Source of the DNA: Xiphophorus maculatus
Taxonomy: Eukaryota; Chordata; Actinopteri; Cyprinodontiformes; Poeciliidae
NCBI RefSeq assembly: GCF_002775205.1
Contig: NC_036447.1
Span: 22,054,501-22,118,500 of the forward strand
Direction: 5' to 3'
Length of the DNA: 64,000 bases
The notes beneath the pieces are model-generated. The model had not been told where the DNA came from. It made no database searches and saw nothing but the letters and a program-made list of their open reading frames with translations. A program made the position numbers and the translations under genes. Positions within the stretch are counted from its first letter, which is position 1. Each line of letters starts with the position of its first letter. Shown here one piece after another: positions 11,885-35,392 of the stretch.

Positions 11885-12798
11885 GTTTCAGGTACAGTGA
11901 ACTTTCACATCTTCTCGCATTGCAACCACAAGCTTTAGTGGATTTTATTGGCATTTAATATGATAAACCAACAAAGTAGTGCTTAATCTTTAAGAGAAAT
12001 AAAAATGATGCATGGGTTTCAAAATGTTTTCAAAAACATCTGAAAGGTGCGGCGCGTTTTTGAATCTCCCTTCCCTTACGGTAATACTTTTTAAAACCAT
12101 GTTTTTCTGCAATCATGGAGGAAAGCCTTTTGCCCTTCTTTGCAAAAAAAAAATTAAAATAAAAAGAGCTAAATCTCAGTCAGATTTGATTAAAAGTCTC
12201 TGAACATCAATTTTAAACCTTTCTAAATCCATTTTGGTTTCAACTTAAACTGGGCCATTGCAACATATTTTCTACCTGGACTGCCCTCCATTTATCTCCA
12301 TTCATCTACTCCCACCAGCTTATTTGTCTCTGCTGAAGAAAAGCATCGCCATAGCATGATGCTGCCGCCGCCACCAACTCTTTTCTATAAACTTCTCCAC
12401 GTTATTCCTCATCTGTCTGCTGTGTTCCTTGGTCTTCATGATGCCATTTGTTGACTAATGAACGTCTGAAGCCTTCACAGGACATCTGGATTCACACTGA
12501 CACTAAATCACACACAGATGACCTCCATTTTGAAGGCAACTTGTTGCTCTGCATTTTTAGGTGGAGGTCGTATCAAAGTAAAGGGAGCTGAATCCAAATG
12601 TACACCACACATTTCAGATGTTTCATTTGTAAGCATTCTTTGAAACCCATGTATCGTTTTCTTTCCATTTCACTTTAATACACTGCTTTGTGTCGGTCTA
12701 GCACATAAATTCCTAATTAAATACTTTACATATTGTGATTGTTAAGTGAAAATTTTAAACTGTTCAAAGCGGTGTGCTTACTTTAGAAAGCCCTGGTA
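11885..12798 (-). mobile_element. Internally deleted Tc1/mariner copy
   Basis: The left end has 'attgcaaccacaagctttag' with 'ggattttattggcattt'. The right end has 'gtcggtctagcacataaatt'. Internal segments such as 'gcatagcatgatgctgccgc' (approximate) and 'tgttccttggtcttcatgat' match the antisense of a common fish Tc1 family encoding a DDE transposase. It is about 0.9 kb against about 1.6 kb for a full element, so part of the transposase is deleted. No long open frame remains. Confidence 0.75.
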
Positions 12799-12814
12799 CG
12801 TTGTTGGTTTGGAA

Positions 12815-13025
12815 TTTTCCTAGTAAAAACTAGGAAAACTGCCAGACAGAAACAGGCTAGACTGCCAGTTTCTGGCTAGAATGCCAGACAAACTGGCAGC
12901 AAACTAGCCAGTTTGTCTGGCAGTTCAGCCAGACAAACTGGCTAGTTTGTCTGGCAGTCTGGCATCTAGCAATGATCTGGCATCTGGCAATGGTGAACAT
13001 TGCCAGATGTTCAGCAATGACTAGC
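12815..13025. repeat. Cluster of nested palindromes built on CCAGACAAACTGG
   Basis: A 10-bp perfect stem (TTTTCCTAGT/ACTAGGAAAA) at 12815-12838 is followed by repeated CCAGACAAACTGG modules in both orientations. TGCCAGACAAACTGGC (12882-12897) pairs exactly with 12907-12922, and CCAGACAAACT (12929-12939) pairs with 12944-12954. Shorter 'atctggca'/'tgccagat' pairs continue to about 13010. It directly follows the Tc1 right end. Confidence 0.85.
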
Positions 13026-13468
13026 CTTAGATTATTATACATTTTTTCTATGACAGTTCAACTAAAATGTGCCAAACTCGCAAGGGCCAGAAATCCAAAA
13101 TATAGATCCACCCCGAGTTAAAATAGAGGGGGCTGATAATTCATTTAATTATAAGAGTCTAGACCTGGCCTCTGCAGAAGTGGCTCTGAAATTTGGATTT
13201 TATCAATAACACAGTTTCATCTCCCAGCAAAACAGTGGCAGTTCTGGCTGATGCTGCCATAATACTTATCGATACAACCCTGAATCCTGCGTTTGGAACA
13301 GAAACTTCTCCTCTCTTGGTGCAAAAATGATACTTTTTTTTGGATTCTGTAAAATCTTAGCAACCTCAACTGTAAAATCCTGACCTGATGCAATTCTATA
13401 AAGTAATTCAGGATGATTTTGAACATGCCTCTTGCTGGCCCGTGGACCTTTGATAAAAATAAACTCAA

Positions 13469-13474
13469 TTTATT
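13469..13474 (-). other. exosc1: Candidate polyadenylation signal of exosc1
   Basis: TTTATT on the plus strand, i.e. AATAAA on the minus strand, 210 bp downstream of the exosc1 stop codon. Confidence 0.5.
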
Positions 13475-13683
13475 TGGAATAAAAACCAATTTCATTAGTT
13501 GGAGCTCTCTGGGTTCAATCCAGCACAATGAAAAACGTGCAGAAGTAAAGCCGTTAACAAGACACTTAATGAGCCGATATGAGAAGTAGCCCAGGAACCA
13601 CATGTCACCCAGAGAAAAAGAGTTGGGAGGCCACTTGACAAAAGGAGTCGTTTGTTGGTGATGTAACAGACTTTCAGGGTCTC

Positions 13684-16600
13684 TCAGGCCTCCAGATACT
13701 CGGGCTGAACTCGGGCCACTTTACGAAACTCCTTGGCGTTGGTCTGCGGGCACTGCATCTCACGCCAGCTGATGGGAATCATCTGGGCACCTGGTATGTA
13801 GAATAATGTTTTTAAAAACATGCATCAGTGACATGCTCAACAAACAAGAACAGAGTTCGACATGGCTGACAGTAACTGCAAACAGAAAACAGGAGTCTTG
13901 CAAATTCAAGTCAAAATTCTAAACTGTACTTATTTTCACAAGAAGCAACTACGTAAAAGTAAACATCTCGCCTTTACTTGCGCCACCTTGTGTTTGTAAT
14001 CAAAAATGCTGTCGACCTGATCCGGTTGAAGAGCTGCAGCTGAGCGGTGAGATTTACCTGCCTCGCTGTGAGCCACCACCACGCCCAGTTCGTTCTCAGC
14101 TGTTGTCAACAGGTAGGTAGACTGAACGTCCCCGAGCGAAATCTGACATCGCAGGTGAAGGATTTAACTCTTCACAGGTTTATCTGTGTAGCACCATTTA
14201 TACGTAAAGTCAAATTGTTTGACAAGAAAATAAAGGAACAGAAAAAACAACAGCAGAATAATTGTAAAAACTTAAAATTCACTTAAGAAAAGAAACATTC
14301 AGATGAAAATGTAAAACAAGTAGTTAACACATGGTAACGAACTGAGAAAATAATATGGAGTTTATGGGTTACATTGGTAGTTATGACAATGATAGATTGT
14401 CATAACTGCACCTCTGAAAGGCATATAGAACCGCGTTTTCCTTCCACAAAACTTTACATCAAAATGCTTGAATTGAGAGTTCTGAACAGCTAGGTTCTTT
14501 AGTACTGACTTTTTGTTGCTGTTGTCATTTACCGTCTTCTGGACAGCAGTTTTCCTCAAGACTGTAAGATCATGTGAGAAACTGAATTAACCTGAAATTT
14601 ATATCTGCGTGCAATGAATCTAACATATTAGGTTATTTGCTACAATTACCTTTTTAAATCTATTCAAGTTTATTGCAATGCACCTGTGGACTGTGACACT
14701 CATCGCCTGCTCTTAACAGTTAATCACCTGTTTCAGCTGCGGGTTTTAATTTGTGGGAAGCAGACGCATGCAGTCTAGGAATGTCAATCAACAACAAAGG
14801 AGGTATCTGAGGTATGAGCTGCATAGATTCTTCACAAAGTAATTTACCTGTCATATAACCATGTCAGTCATTTGCTTAAAAATAAGTAAAGGATACAACT
14901 TTTGCCAGGACGATGTCACCAGGTCTGAAGCTTTTGTATATGTCCACCTACACAAAGAAGAGGGTAATGTTTACACTCGGTATATATTCACACATGAAGA
15001 GAAGGAAAAGTGTGGAGAGACGTGGGAGATCATCTGAGTGAAAGCGTCAATCGTCACGCACCTTGTCTTTCTCCGACTCTCTCACGTCTTCCTTTCTGGT
15101 GACGCAGAGAGAGAGAATGAGATGGTTTCTCAGAAAAGGCAATAAATCAACCAGGAGACACTTCCGGTTTTACCTGATGGTCCCTCTGAAGCGGTCTTTC
15201 AGCGGTGTGGACCCCACGTAGAGGATATGGACCTTGGCAAACCTGGAGTTGATGCCAGTCACCTTTTAAATTTAAGCATAAAATTAATGTAAGATTGCAC
15301 AACAACTATTGGTAAAGTCTTAAAATGCTTTTTGTGTTTTGTTTTTGTGTGTGAACAAGGAAAGATAAAGTTCTCCTACATGTCAAAGTTCTTCATGTGG
15401 TCCAAAAGTAAACAGGTTTACTGTGCTCTACATTGTTTATCACTGTTGATTAATCTATTTCTGTAAATCAATTGAAAGTCAATCTCATCTTCCAGATGTA
15501 TCACTAACATGTGATTCATTTTAAGTCTGAGTATCCGTTCATTTTGATTATTATGGTTTGATTATTATAAGTTAGATGACATTTAGTTCCTCTAAAAAAT
15601 GAAAATATTACATAAAACCAATAAAAAGAGGTTTTAACAGAGAAATGTTGTGATCATGTTTTTGCCAAAGAAACAATCACAGAAAATGGCTGACGTAACA
15701 GACGTCCAGCAGACAGTCACTTACACCCTCCACAACGAGGTTAAGGCACCGGTTTCTAAGCATGTTCATGGAAAGCTGAGTGGAAGGAAAAAAGTGATGC
15801 TGACAGGAATAGCCACTGCATTCCTGTGCAGATGTTAACCACTGAATAGATCAATATTGAGATGAAATTCTGTTGTTTTGTTTTTTTTTAAGATGCACCT
15901 GCTGTAAATCAGTTGCAGATGCTGTAGTACGTTTCAAATATTTCTAAAAATTATTCACAGCATCAATAAGCTTGCTGTGTCCAAGGATAACAATGGAAGA
16001 TTGAGTGGAAGAAAAAAATGTAAATAAAAAAATAAACAAACTTTTAAATAAAGGATTAAAACATATAGTTCTGTTTACAGTAAGTCTCTTTTATATGAAT
16101 TGCTTAAATAAACTAGCTTGTCCATAACAGACCTTGCAGGTGACGATGGCTCCAACATCTGGCAGCAGCAGGGCTTCAGTTTCCCTCACCACTGAGATCA
16201 CCGGTAGCTGGGAGAACACAAACACCTCAGTCAACTATATTACAAAACAATTGTATTGCTCACATTTCAGTACTGACTCTGAACATATGTGGGGACCTTT
16301 CTGTGCAATATAACTTATATGCTACAAGCCTACATTGAACTCCATCAACAAAAAATCATATTTAATATTCATCAAATATTAAATATGTGCACCCAATGTC
16401 TCCTGTACACAACAAGTAAATACAAACAAAAGTGAGTGAGCAAAAACAGTGAATTTGAAATAATTAAAAGTTATTTCAACTGAGGCTACTGGTGTTTCTA
16501 TGGAAACAGACTGAGGCAGGCAAAGACATTTTATTAATTATGCTGTTTTTGTAATGTTTCATAATTAGTAATTAACTGGATGGTAATCATTATTTTTGGA

Positions 16601-19335
16601 GAATTCATTTCCTCTACAGATTAAGTCACAACCCAACCACATATACTGGTTGTTCTTCTGTTGCTGATTTGTAGCTAAAATCTTTTAACAAAATGAGGCA
16701 AGTTATTCCACTGAGGTTGTGGAAAAAGCTCTGAGCCACAGTGGAATACATGAAGATGACACGTTTCTTTAAGACAGTTTACAGGAAATGTGGAAGTAGC
16801 AAAATGTGAACAATAAGTTTCTCCAACAGTTATTAAATCCTTGGTTGAACTTCAGAGAGATTTTAAATCAGCTGTTGAAAAGGACCGTATGACGATGAAA
16901 CAAAAACTGCAACAACTGTTTAGCGCTGCAACCCTCTCTCAGTGTGTACTAAAACTCTTTAAAACTAAAGAGCAGGAATGTACCAGCAGTTTGTGTTTGT
17001 GGAATAGGGATTCAGTCATAATACAGTTCATTACAATACAAAGGCAACAGCAGGCCATTTTCAAGAGAAGGAAAAAAAAATCTTGTCTTACAAAACTATA
17101 TTTTAGAGGGTAAAAGTACAGCTTATTTAAAATGGAAGATTGTTTTGTCTGAAACAGTTCCAAGAGCAGTGGGCATTCTGGAGTAGCAGGAAAAAGCTCC
17201 GAGCCACAGTGGAATACATGAACATGAAGATGTTTAGTGTGCTAAACAGCTGGACAGCAGCTGGACAAGGAGTGAGAATGTAATGGTATGCGACTACAGG
17301 AGCTAAAAACATGTTGGAGCAAAAGCACTCAAGAAACTGGTTGACAACAACACTTCTGACTTTTAAAGAAATAGCAGAAAACAAATGTTCCAGGACAATT
17401 GAAAAGTTCAAAGCAGAATTACTAAAAATATTTCATGAAAGACTAACCAAACACCTTCAGATTTGAAAATGAAAACTCCTTACTTATCGGTATTTAATTA
17501 CTTTTTTAATCTTCATTTTTCTAAAAAATACACTTGTACTTATTTCCTTCTTCTAGGATGCAAGAATATGTTTATAATGTTAAAATATTCACAGAGTAAG
17601 AAATTAACAGTTGTGCTTATAAAATAATTTAGTTGCTGTCGTGCAACAGACTGACTTTAAACAAACGCTTACTTTCTGTTGCGGAAATTCATCCAAAAAA
17701 ATGTGACCGCTTTCAATTGGCTCAAAATAAAGCGACACTGCACACTGAGAAGCTCACTTTCATTACTTTGTGTTTGAGCCACGGCCACAAATTGCACATT
17801 GTACAATGCTCTTATTCAGGCCTTTGTGTGAACCTCGCTGGCAGCTTTCCAAAAGTCTGTCATCCGCACCACCAGCTACACAAATAGACTGCCTCTGCCT
17901 TGTGAACCTCACCTCCTCTCCCTCGTTCTTCCTCATTACGTAGCCAGCGAGGGAGGAGTAGATGTAGCCATGCCGCTGATACACTCCAGTGCCTTGATTA
18001 CAGTCTTCTACGCTGCACAGTTTCTCACCTGAACTCAAAGAGAAAAGGAGTCAGTAAAGGGAAACATTACATACCGTTATGTGCAAAATTAGTCATACCT
18101 CTGGTAGATTTTAGGCTTAAAGTGATCTTTTCAACTGAGCACAATGTTTTCTTTGGCTGGTAGTAATATCTAAAAATCAAGGTGATGCCAAGGAGAACTT
18201 CCAACCTCAAAGACTTGGCGCTCATCACCAAAGCTAAATCATCAAGTGCAAACATGAAAAATTGTAGTTTTATAAAGCTTATAAAACAACTGCCTGTTGA
18301 TTATTAAGAAAGGCTACAAATCATATTTGACATTTAGGAAAGTGTAATCATGAAATACTGCATTCGATGTTGATACTACTTTAATATCGTCTTATCATTG
18401 AAAGCTCCCCATATCATTTAATAAGACACATTTCAAGGTTGAAATAAAATAATTTTATATCTAAGAATCTGACAGGGTCTGAGTAACTCTTTATACACCG
18501 ATGAGTAGATCGGCAGGCAACTTGGGGTTAAGTGCCTTGCACAGACAGGGGCAAGTCGGACAGGAGGAAGCTGGAGTCGAACCAACGACCTTCCAATTAC
18601 AAGATGACTACACACTGAGTTACAATATTAATGGTCAAATAAATGTTTCAAGTAATACCAGCTTCAGTTTAAATGGTGAGAATCTGAAGGTAGAATCTAA
18701 ATTGTATTGTGTTGTCATAAATTTAACAGAAATGTAATAGTGTACAAGAGGCTTCAAAACAGACAATTAAAGGTAGGACTTTTGTAGTTTTTAAAACTTG
18801 TAAGTAATTTGTTTGCTTTTTTTTTGTTGTTGTAAATTTAAACCCGTTATTTAGTAATACATACATAAATAAATAACGTTAATTCTCATACTGAAACTAA
18901 AGAGGGGGGTGGAAAGCTGCGGGTGGAGTCGGTGTGTCAAAACAAGAGCGCAGAGGAATGTGCAGCGATGCCTGGGGCGTTGGGCAGGGCAGGTGAGACC
19001 AAAACAGCTAAACGAAGTCGATTTAAATAAATAAATAAATAAATAAGCAGTAAGTTTAACTATAACGTATCTCTCCCATCTTGTTTTGTGGCCATAAATA
19101 AAAGTTTAACGCGCTGTAAGTCTACAAGAAGAGGCAAGCCTCTGTTCACGTGTGGCTACTTAGCTGTTTCAACATGTCTGTCTGTTGCTGCATTTAACTT
19201 TTCAGCTACACAAAAGCCTCTCAATCACCCGAGACATCAGCATCGCTACAAACACGGTCTAAATTCCGAGTGAAACACATTTGAAACACTTTAAACGGAG
19301 GACTCACCTGGGACACACAATCTCAGGGGCGACAT
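13684..19335 (-). CDS. exosc1: Exosome component 1 (Csl4)
   Basis: Eight exons on the minus strand, in transcript order: 19335-19308, 18028-17913, 16207-16133, 15262-15174, 15095-15062, 14947-14897, 14142-14058 and 13790-13684. They total 585 nt and encode 194 residues; human EXOSC1 has 195. The start is MSPLRLCVPGEKLCSVED. The N-terminal part has GTGVYQRHGYIYSSLAG. The S1 RNA-binding domain follows, with LLLPDVGAIVTCKVTGINSR, FAKVHILYVG, FRGTIRKEDVR and YKSFRPGDIVLAKV. The C-terminus has LLTTAENELGVVVAHSEAG and MIPISWREMQCPQT, ending ARVQPEYLEA. The protein is a cap subunit of the RNA exosome that helps recruit substrates and cofactors for 3'-5' RNA degradation in nucleus and cytoplasm. Every intron is GT-AG and all phases join. 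No damage is seen. Confidence 0.95.
16721..17226. repeat. Pair of 38-bp direct repeats in an exosc1 intron
   Basis: The sequence starting 'ggaaaaagctctgagccaca' at 16721-16758 recurs nearly unchanged at 17189-17226 (the second copy has an inserted 6-base repeat near its end). The 430-bp interval between them has no recognised gene. This could be the footprint of a duplicated segment or an insertion flanked by repeats. Confidence 0.7.
18480..18605 (+). repeat. Dispersed fish repeat fragment
   Basis: The text 'ggggttaagtgccttgcaca' followed by 'agtcgaaccaacgaccttcc' closely resembles a motif found repeatedly in fish non-coding DNA ('ttaagtgccttgcccaagg... tcgaaccagcgaccttcc'). I do not assign a family. 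Confidence 0.4.
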
Positions 19336-19465
19336 CTTTTCGGGAAGAGCAGAGAGCCGCCTCATTGGCTATGAAGAAGGCTGGTCTAGATTCTGATTGG
19401 ACGGCTTTCTTTCTTCTTCATTTGTCCCCTCTTTTGGCGATTGGCCAATCAACCGTAGGCTACAT
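19336..19465 (-). promoter_or_regulatory. exosc1: exosc1 promoter with several CCAAT boxes
   Basis: Immediately upstream of the exosc1 start there are ATTGG/CCAAT motifs near 19362, 19394 and 19440 (the last is the palindromic ATTGGCCAAT). Clustered CCAAT boxes without a TATA box are typical NF-Y-type housekeeping promoters. Binding is inferred, not shown. Confidence 0.55.
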
Positions 19466-19619
19466 TAGAGCCACCTAGTGGAAAGGAGTTGGAACTGACG
19501 AGATCTTCCATTCTGTTTGTCCAGCCTTCCTTTGAGACGTTTTTGTCTAGACCAGGGATGCGCAAAGTACTTTGTCGTGAAGTGTAAGGAAAATAGAAGT
19601 TTGTTTTATTTTAAATCAA

Positions 19620-20160
19620 TTAACAAATAAAAGTCTTAACAGTGTGCAAGCAGAGCCCCTGAGTCAATACCTTTCACTGCAGCTGGAATACTTTCAGGGT
19701 GTCTCCACCGGTTTTATACATCATGAGACTGATTTTCTCGTACATAATTTGCAAAACAGGTTCACTGTCTGTTATTTTAGGTAACAAACATGAGTGAATA
19801 GCAGTTTTTTCAAGTCTTGCCACAAATTCTGAATACAATCTTGGTCTGAACTTTGAGGCTTTTGAGCAAATGACCTTTGATCAAAATCCTTCCACCACAG
19901 CTTCATGTTTAGCGTGTGATAGGGATGTTCAGTGAACCTCCATTCCAATCTTTAACTCTCCATCTAGCATGTTTCCTTCCAGTATTGTCTCGTACTTAGC
20001 TCTGTTCATTTTGACTAAATTGTTTTATAACCTAACTCTGCTTTTATCTTCTCAACAACTTTTGCACCACTTATCCTGGTTTATCAGATCTGAATACATA
20101 AAATATGTGTACAAAACGTGAAAAGTTTAAAGGGTGTGCATATTTTTTTAACAAGACTTT
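19620..20160 (-). mobile_element. Decayed Tc1-like relic
   Basis: Segments such as 'ttttataacctaactctgct' and 'tatcttctcaacaacttttg' resemble the antisense of the conserved Tc1 helix-turn-helix coding region (ttataacctaaccctgctttaaac...). The copy lacks clear terminal repeats and is badly eroded. It lies between exosc1 and pgam1. Confidence 0.5.
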
Positions 20161-20447
20161 ATACATTTCCTCATAGATTGTCTTAAATAAAGAGTTAATA
20201 CATAATATTTCTGATAAGTACTTGTAAAAAACAACCAAAAACATATATACCCTGTAACCTCATCCTTCTGACTTTGAACAGAACAAATTGGGTATTGATA
20301 GACCCCTATGTAGACTTTAGTTTTCCAGTGAATTAATTTACATATGGCAGATAAAAACACTGAATCCTAGAAGAAAGTTGTGCTGGTGGAAGAAAAAAAG
20401 ACCAAAGACATGTAAAAAAAATGTAATCATTAAATTATGTCTCCACA

Positions 20448-20453
20448 TTTATT
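20448..20453 (-). other. pgam1: Polyadenylation signal of pgam1
   Basis: AATAAA on the minus strand, about 400 bp downstream of the pgam1 stop codon. Confidence 0.55.
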
Positions 20454-20855
20454 CATTTTTGCCACAGCAAACAATGTTCACCATTGTACAACAAAACAGA
20501 ACAATGCACTCATCCTTTTAAGAACAACAACAACCAGTGGCGATCCGGTTCCCGTTGAGCTTTATCTACAGCCACTGGTCCAATCTCCCTTCTTCTCTCT
20601 GGTCCCTAATTTCCAATTTGGTCAGTGCTTTAACTATTCTCGATAGTCTAATAATGAAATGCATGTTTCAGTGTATAACAGAATAAAGACCAATAAACAC
20701 AGGCAGAGTATTATTTCTAAAGTGCATGTTTAGGGGTCTAATTGTGTTCAATTTGTGGTGACACAAACATTAAATAACCGTGTTTTTTTTTTCAACTCAA
20801 TGTGGGAACAGCACACGATTGGTCTTCATTCTGGGCTTCGCCGGGTAGGACGAGT

Positions 20856-24388
<3,533 letters not shown>

Positions 24389-24720
24389 CCTCACTCCAAT
24401 GCCCTCTGCGCGGTACTTCCGGTAACTTTGGTTCTTCCAAAAACGCTGCAGCGACGCCGGCGGATTAGTTCTGACTCCGCAGCAGCTTCCAAAGTGTTTA
24501 TTAAGAAAAGGACTCAGTATTTTTGCACAACCCGACGAGGAACAGCGTGTTAGTGAAGAGGGGTTGAAGGAGTAGCGTGAGTGACGAAAGGGCTTCCCTT
24601 CTTCTCTTCCGGGTGGTTTCCGCCAATCAGAAGGCGAGCTGAGTGAGGCGACGGAGAACGGAGTCAAGAGGATGCGCTCTGCAGCACGTCCACAAACCCA
24701 GCTCTGCGTCCTCCAGGCTG
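24389..24720 (-). promoter_or_regulatory. pgam1: pgam1 promoter and 5' UTR region
   Basis: A CpG-rich block immediately upstream of the pgam1 ATG, with a CCAATCAG motif at 24623-24630. No TATA box is evident. It extends as an open minus-strand frame in front of the ATG, which I regard as a chance effect of base composition and not an N-terminal extension, because the 254-residue PGAM1 is already complete. Confidence 0.55.
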
Positions 24721-24759
24721 GCACAAAACATCTGGAATTTTCACCCCCAAACAAACAAA

Positions 24760-25960
24760 AAATAAATAAAAAAATTGGTTTATTTATTTATGAATATAAT
24801 TATCTGTCCATGAACTGTAGAATACTGTATACTGCAAAGAATCCTGCACACTAAAAGTCGAATAAATGTATCTCTTTTTGGGATACAAAGGGATCAATGA
24901 ACATTTTAAAATAATACAATCTTTAATTTTAGAGAATGGAGAAGTAATCCCATTTAAACAAATGTATGAATAATATGAGCCAGTACAAAAATAAATGTTC
25001 CTGGACATGTACAATGTAAAGCAAAATTAATGCTTTTCATTGATTTTTTCCCCCTGTGGCAATGTTTTTTGATGATACATTTTATACTTTTTTTTTTAAG
25101 CTTTGTATTTCGCCTTAAATGACGCCACGTTTGTCAGGAAAATACATTTGCGGAGTGAGTAGCAAAGAACAATTTGTGAGAAACGTTTGTGCAATACTCA
25201 TAGTGTCCCGCAGAGGTCAGTATTGACACGCAGTCATCTTCTAACAACCAGCCATGAAATATACTGAAGCGTATTTTGTCTTGCACACAGCAAACATTTA
25301 CTGTAACTTTGGATGAAGTTACTCATGAATCAATTAAAATAAAAAAAATATACACATTAGGACAAATACTTTGTATTTTATGTAACTGACATTGATATGA
25401 AAGTACATTTGTCTTTATAATTAATAAAAGTCTATTGAATTAATTTAAAGCCAGGCCTGTTGTTGAACAGAATCATTTTACAACAGAGTCGTGCAGTGAT
25501 TCCCCTGTATTTATAGTATTGTGTGGAGGTAACGAGTAAGCTACAATGGTTCATTGCAAGCAATATGTAAGCTATATAAAAGATAATAAGAATCATAAAT
25601 CAAGTAGGCTTTCATCAGAAGATTAATGTCCTTCGATGTCTCACTGAAAAAAAAATAAATAAAACGGCTTCTTGCAGTTATTTCATGAATATATAGAGCT
25701 CAGTTTTAATTTTAGAGAAATCCAGACGCTTCAGATCTAATTTAGTTGAAATAAATCACAGAATGTTTCACAAAGGCCTTTTGGTAGAGGTAATTGATTA
25801 GATTAACTACACTCTCACGTGTATTTTGTGTGCAGGGCGACTGTATCCAATCAGGATTTGTAATTAGGTTACTGACAGAAGGATTTCAACGCTGATTGGT
25901 TGCAGATCAACACACTCAACAGGTCCCGCCTCTTCCCGGAAGATGACAGTCATCTGATTT
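24760..25960. other. Intergenic region between divergent pgam1 and pi4k2a
   Basis: AT-rich DNA with no recognisable exon or named repeat. Near its right edge 'ctgattggttg' (about 25891) and 'ccaatcagg' (about 25847) give CCAAT motifs in both orientations, upstream of pi4k2a. Confidence 0.5.
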
Positions 25961-26068
25961 TGTTAGCCAGCGTCAGAGCTAACCAGCAAAACAACTGTCC
26001 TGCCTTTTGTTTTCTTCCTTTTCACCCTCTTTCTCCGTTTTGTCGTCCCTTAACGGAGGATAAAATAA

Positions 26069-33324
<7,256 letters not shown>

Positions 33325-34361
33325 TGCAGAAGAAAAGCAGCAGCAGATTGCCATGCCGAGGGAGCGTCTGTGCATGGATGGAGGAGAAAACAGATTTTTG
33401 TTTTGGGAAGAAAAAAAGGTTCTACCACCTCTCCTCTCCTTGTTTTTTTTTTTTTTTTTTTTTTGCTGCAGAAGGAAAGTGTTTGGATGTAAGAATGAGG
33501 CCAAAAGAAGAGGGATTTCCCAGAATATCTTCCCTGTCTGCATCCGTGCCTTGTGTTAATATGATTGAAGAAGGTTTTGTGCAATGACATTTCTCTGCAC
33601 TCATTGGCGCATGCTATGGTTGCTCACACACCCACTTGCACACCACTCAGAACCGGCGTGTTCATGTGTGTGTGTGTGCGTTTTTTTTGGACGAGAGGTG
33701 TTTTGCATTCCATTGGTTTTTCTTTCGTTTTGTTTTCCTCGCACGTCTCAACACTCATGGAGATTTCCTCTCCCACGCTGGCAACAGCAGTGCCAATACA
33801 TTTGCTTTTCGTCGACTATGAGATTAACTCTCACACACTTAGGAAGAGGGGCACTAAAGCTGTTTGTATTTCTATACATTGAACATGTGAACTGGATCCA
33901 CAGTATGCATCGTTTCTGTGGTAATCAAAATCTACGTCTAAGCCGTCTGAGGTGACGTTACAAAACAGAGGTACGTACATTTAAAGAGATTGAATAAGAT
34001 AGCAGCCATGTTATTTGTTTGCCTAATTAGTTTTTTTTTCTGAAAATTAATTAAAAATTAATTAAAAAAGAGCAAAGTTCTGCTTCTGTAACCAGACAGG
34101 TGGGTTTTTTGTACCCGCCTCCGTTTTTCCCAGTCATGACGATTCCCCGGACGTTTGTGGCTCTTGGGGTCGACCCAAGTAAACGAGAAGTAACATACTG
34201 CTGAACTGACATTGTTTTGTCACACTGCACTGTATAATTTGTATGTAATATTTAATGATAGATTATAACTGAAATATATTCAATTAATACTGATTTGTGT
34301 TCTTTTGCATTCTTTCCGTCGGAACTGGTAGATCCAGTTCTTGTCTGAAAATAATATCCTC

Positions 34362-34367
34362 AATAAA
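34362..34367 (+). other. pi4k2a: Polyadenylation signal of pi4k2a
   Basis: AATAAA at the end of a 1.0-kb presumptive 3' UTR that carries a short GT-repeat (about 33665-33680). Confidence 0.5.
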
Positions 34368-34379
34368 AACATTTTGTCG

Positions 34380-35392
34380 AAGGCGGGCGAAAATGTTTCC
34401 AAGCATTAAAGCTCCGTATAGGTTCAGACCGTTTCACCCTAGCAGCTAGTCTGAATTTCCAGGACTGAAGTGGAGTTTTACCGTCGTAAAACAATCCAGT
34501 CTCAACATCAGTGATTTATGTAAATACTCCTTTTATGAACTGCTATGTTCCGCTTGCTGACTTAATAGTCATCAGATCCCGTATTAATAGCCACTCAACT
34601 CGTACCAAAAGTACAATACACTATCAGGACCACTTACACCCCATAGACCTGCAACAGAAAGCTTTCAAGCTTAAAAGTCATCACACAAATAATAATTTGT
34701 TTGCCCAATAAATTTTAGGGTGCTTGTTTCACACAGAAACACTGGGAAACGTTTCACTTTTGCTTTCCATCAATAGATTTAACCAATGCAAGTTTTGCTT
34801 TTTGAAGTGTAAGAAAGTACCGTTTTATCCATATCACATGTTCTGAAACTTTGTGACTCCACCTTATTGCTGGTAGTGTTGTTCTAGGACTGATTGTGTC
34901 TGTTAATCCAGAATGCAACAAAAAGCTGCAGGGACCATTTCTATTGATGAAGCTTTGATTTTTTTTAAAAAATAACTGCTTTACTGTTTAGCTACATTTC
35001 TTGTGTGAGAGTACTCATGCAAAATCAGAAGTCATTATTCACTGAAATCTTTGTAATATTTTAACTCCATCCTGAACGGACATCGTAATTTTACATCTTT
35101 ACAAGCTCAAATGTTTAAAAAAAGCATCATCACTACACAACACATTTATCTAAAAGAAATTCCGCATGCAACTATATGCAGTTGTGAAATACTATCATCG
35201 CTCCACACAACCTCTTGTTTTAAACACACATAGTTTGACATGATGGTGCACCTATAATCTGTTTTTAGCAGATACAGCAACACAGAAGAGATTTTGCTAT
35301 AGTAACACACAGCATAACACATTTCCATCAATGCAGAACCAGGCTTTTTTACTTATTACTGTCCTTCCGTCTTCTACAAGTAGGCATTGTTT
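34380..35392. other. Intergenic/3' UTR between convergent pi4k2a and avpi1
   Basis: No gene or recognisable mobile element. On the minus strand this would include the avpi1 3' UTR. The AATAAA near 34707 and nearby hexamers could serve either strand, and I cannot decide. Confidence 0.5.

Larger units (their letters stand above)
10330..13460. other. Intergenic region between convergent knop1 and exosc1
   Basis: No gene is recognised here. The region holds a hAT-like MITE (11601-11860), an internally deleted Tc1 copy (about 11885-12798) and a palindrome cluster (12815-13025). A stretch near 11100-11240 contains 'gaagtgtccttgagcaggac', a motif I associate with dispersed fish repeats. This interval also marks the junction between genes of human 16p12 type and 10q24 type. 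Confidence 0.6.

Noticed and set aside
12857-13042. Minus-strand peptide with repeated Cys-Gln motifs
   Set aside because: It is a translation of the palindromic CCAGACAAACTGG cluster.
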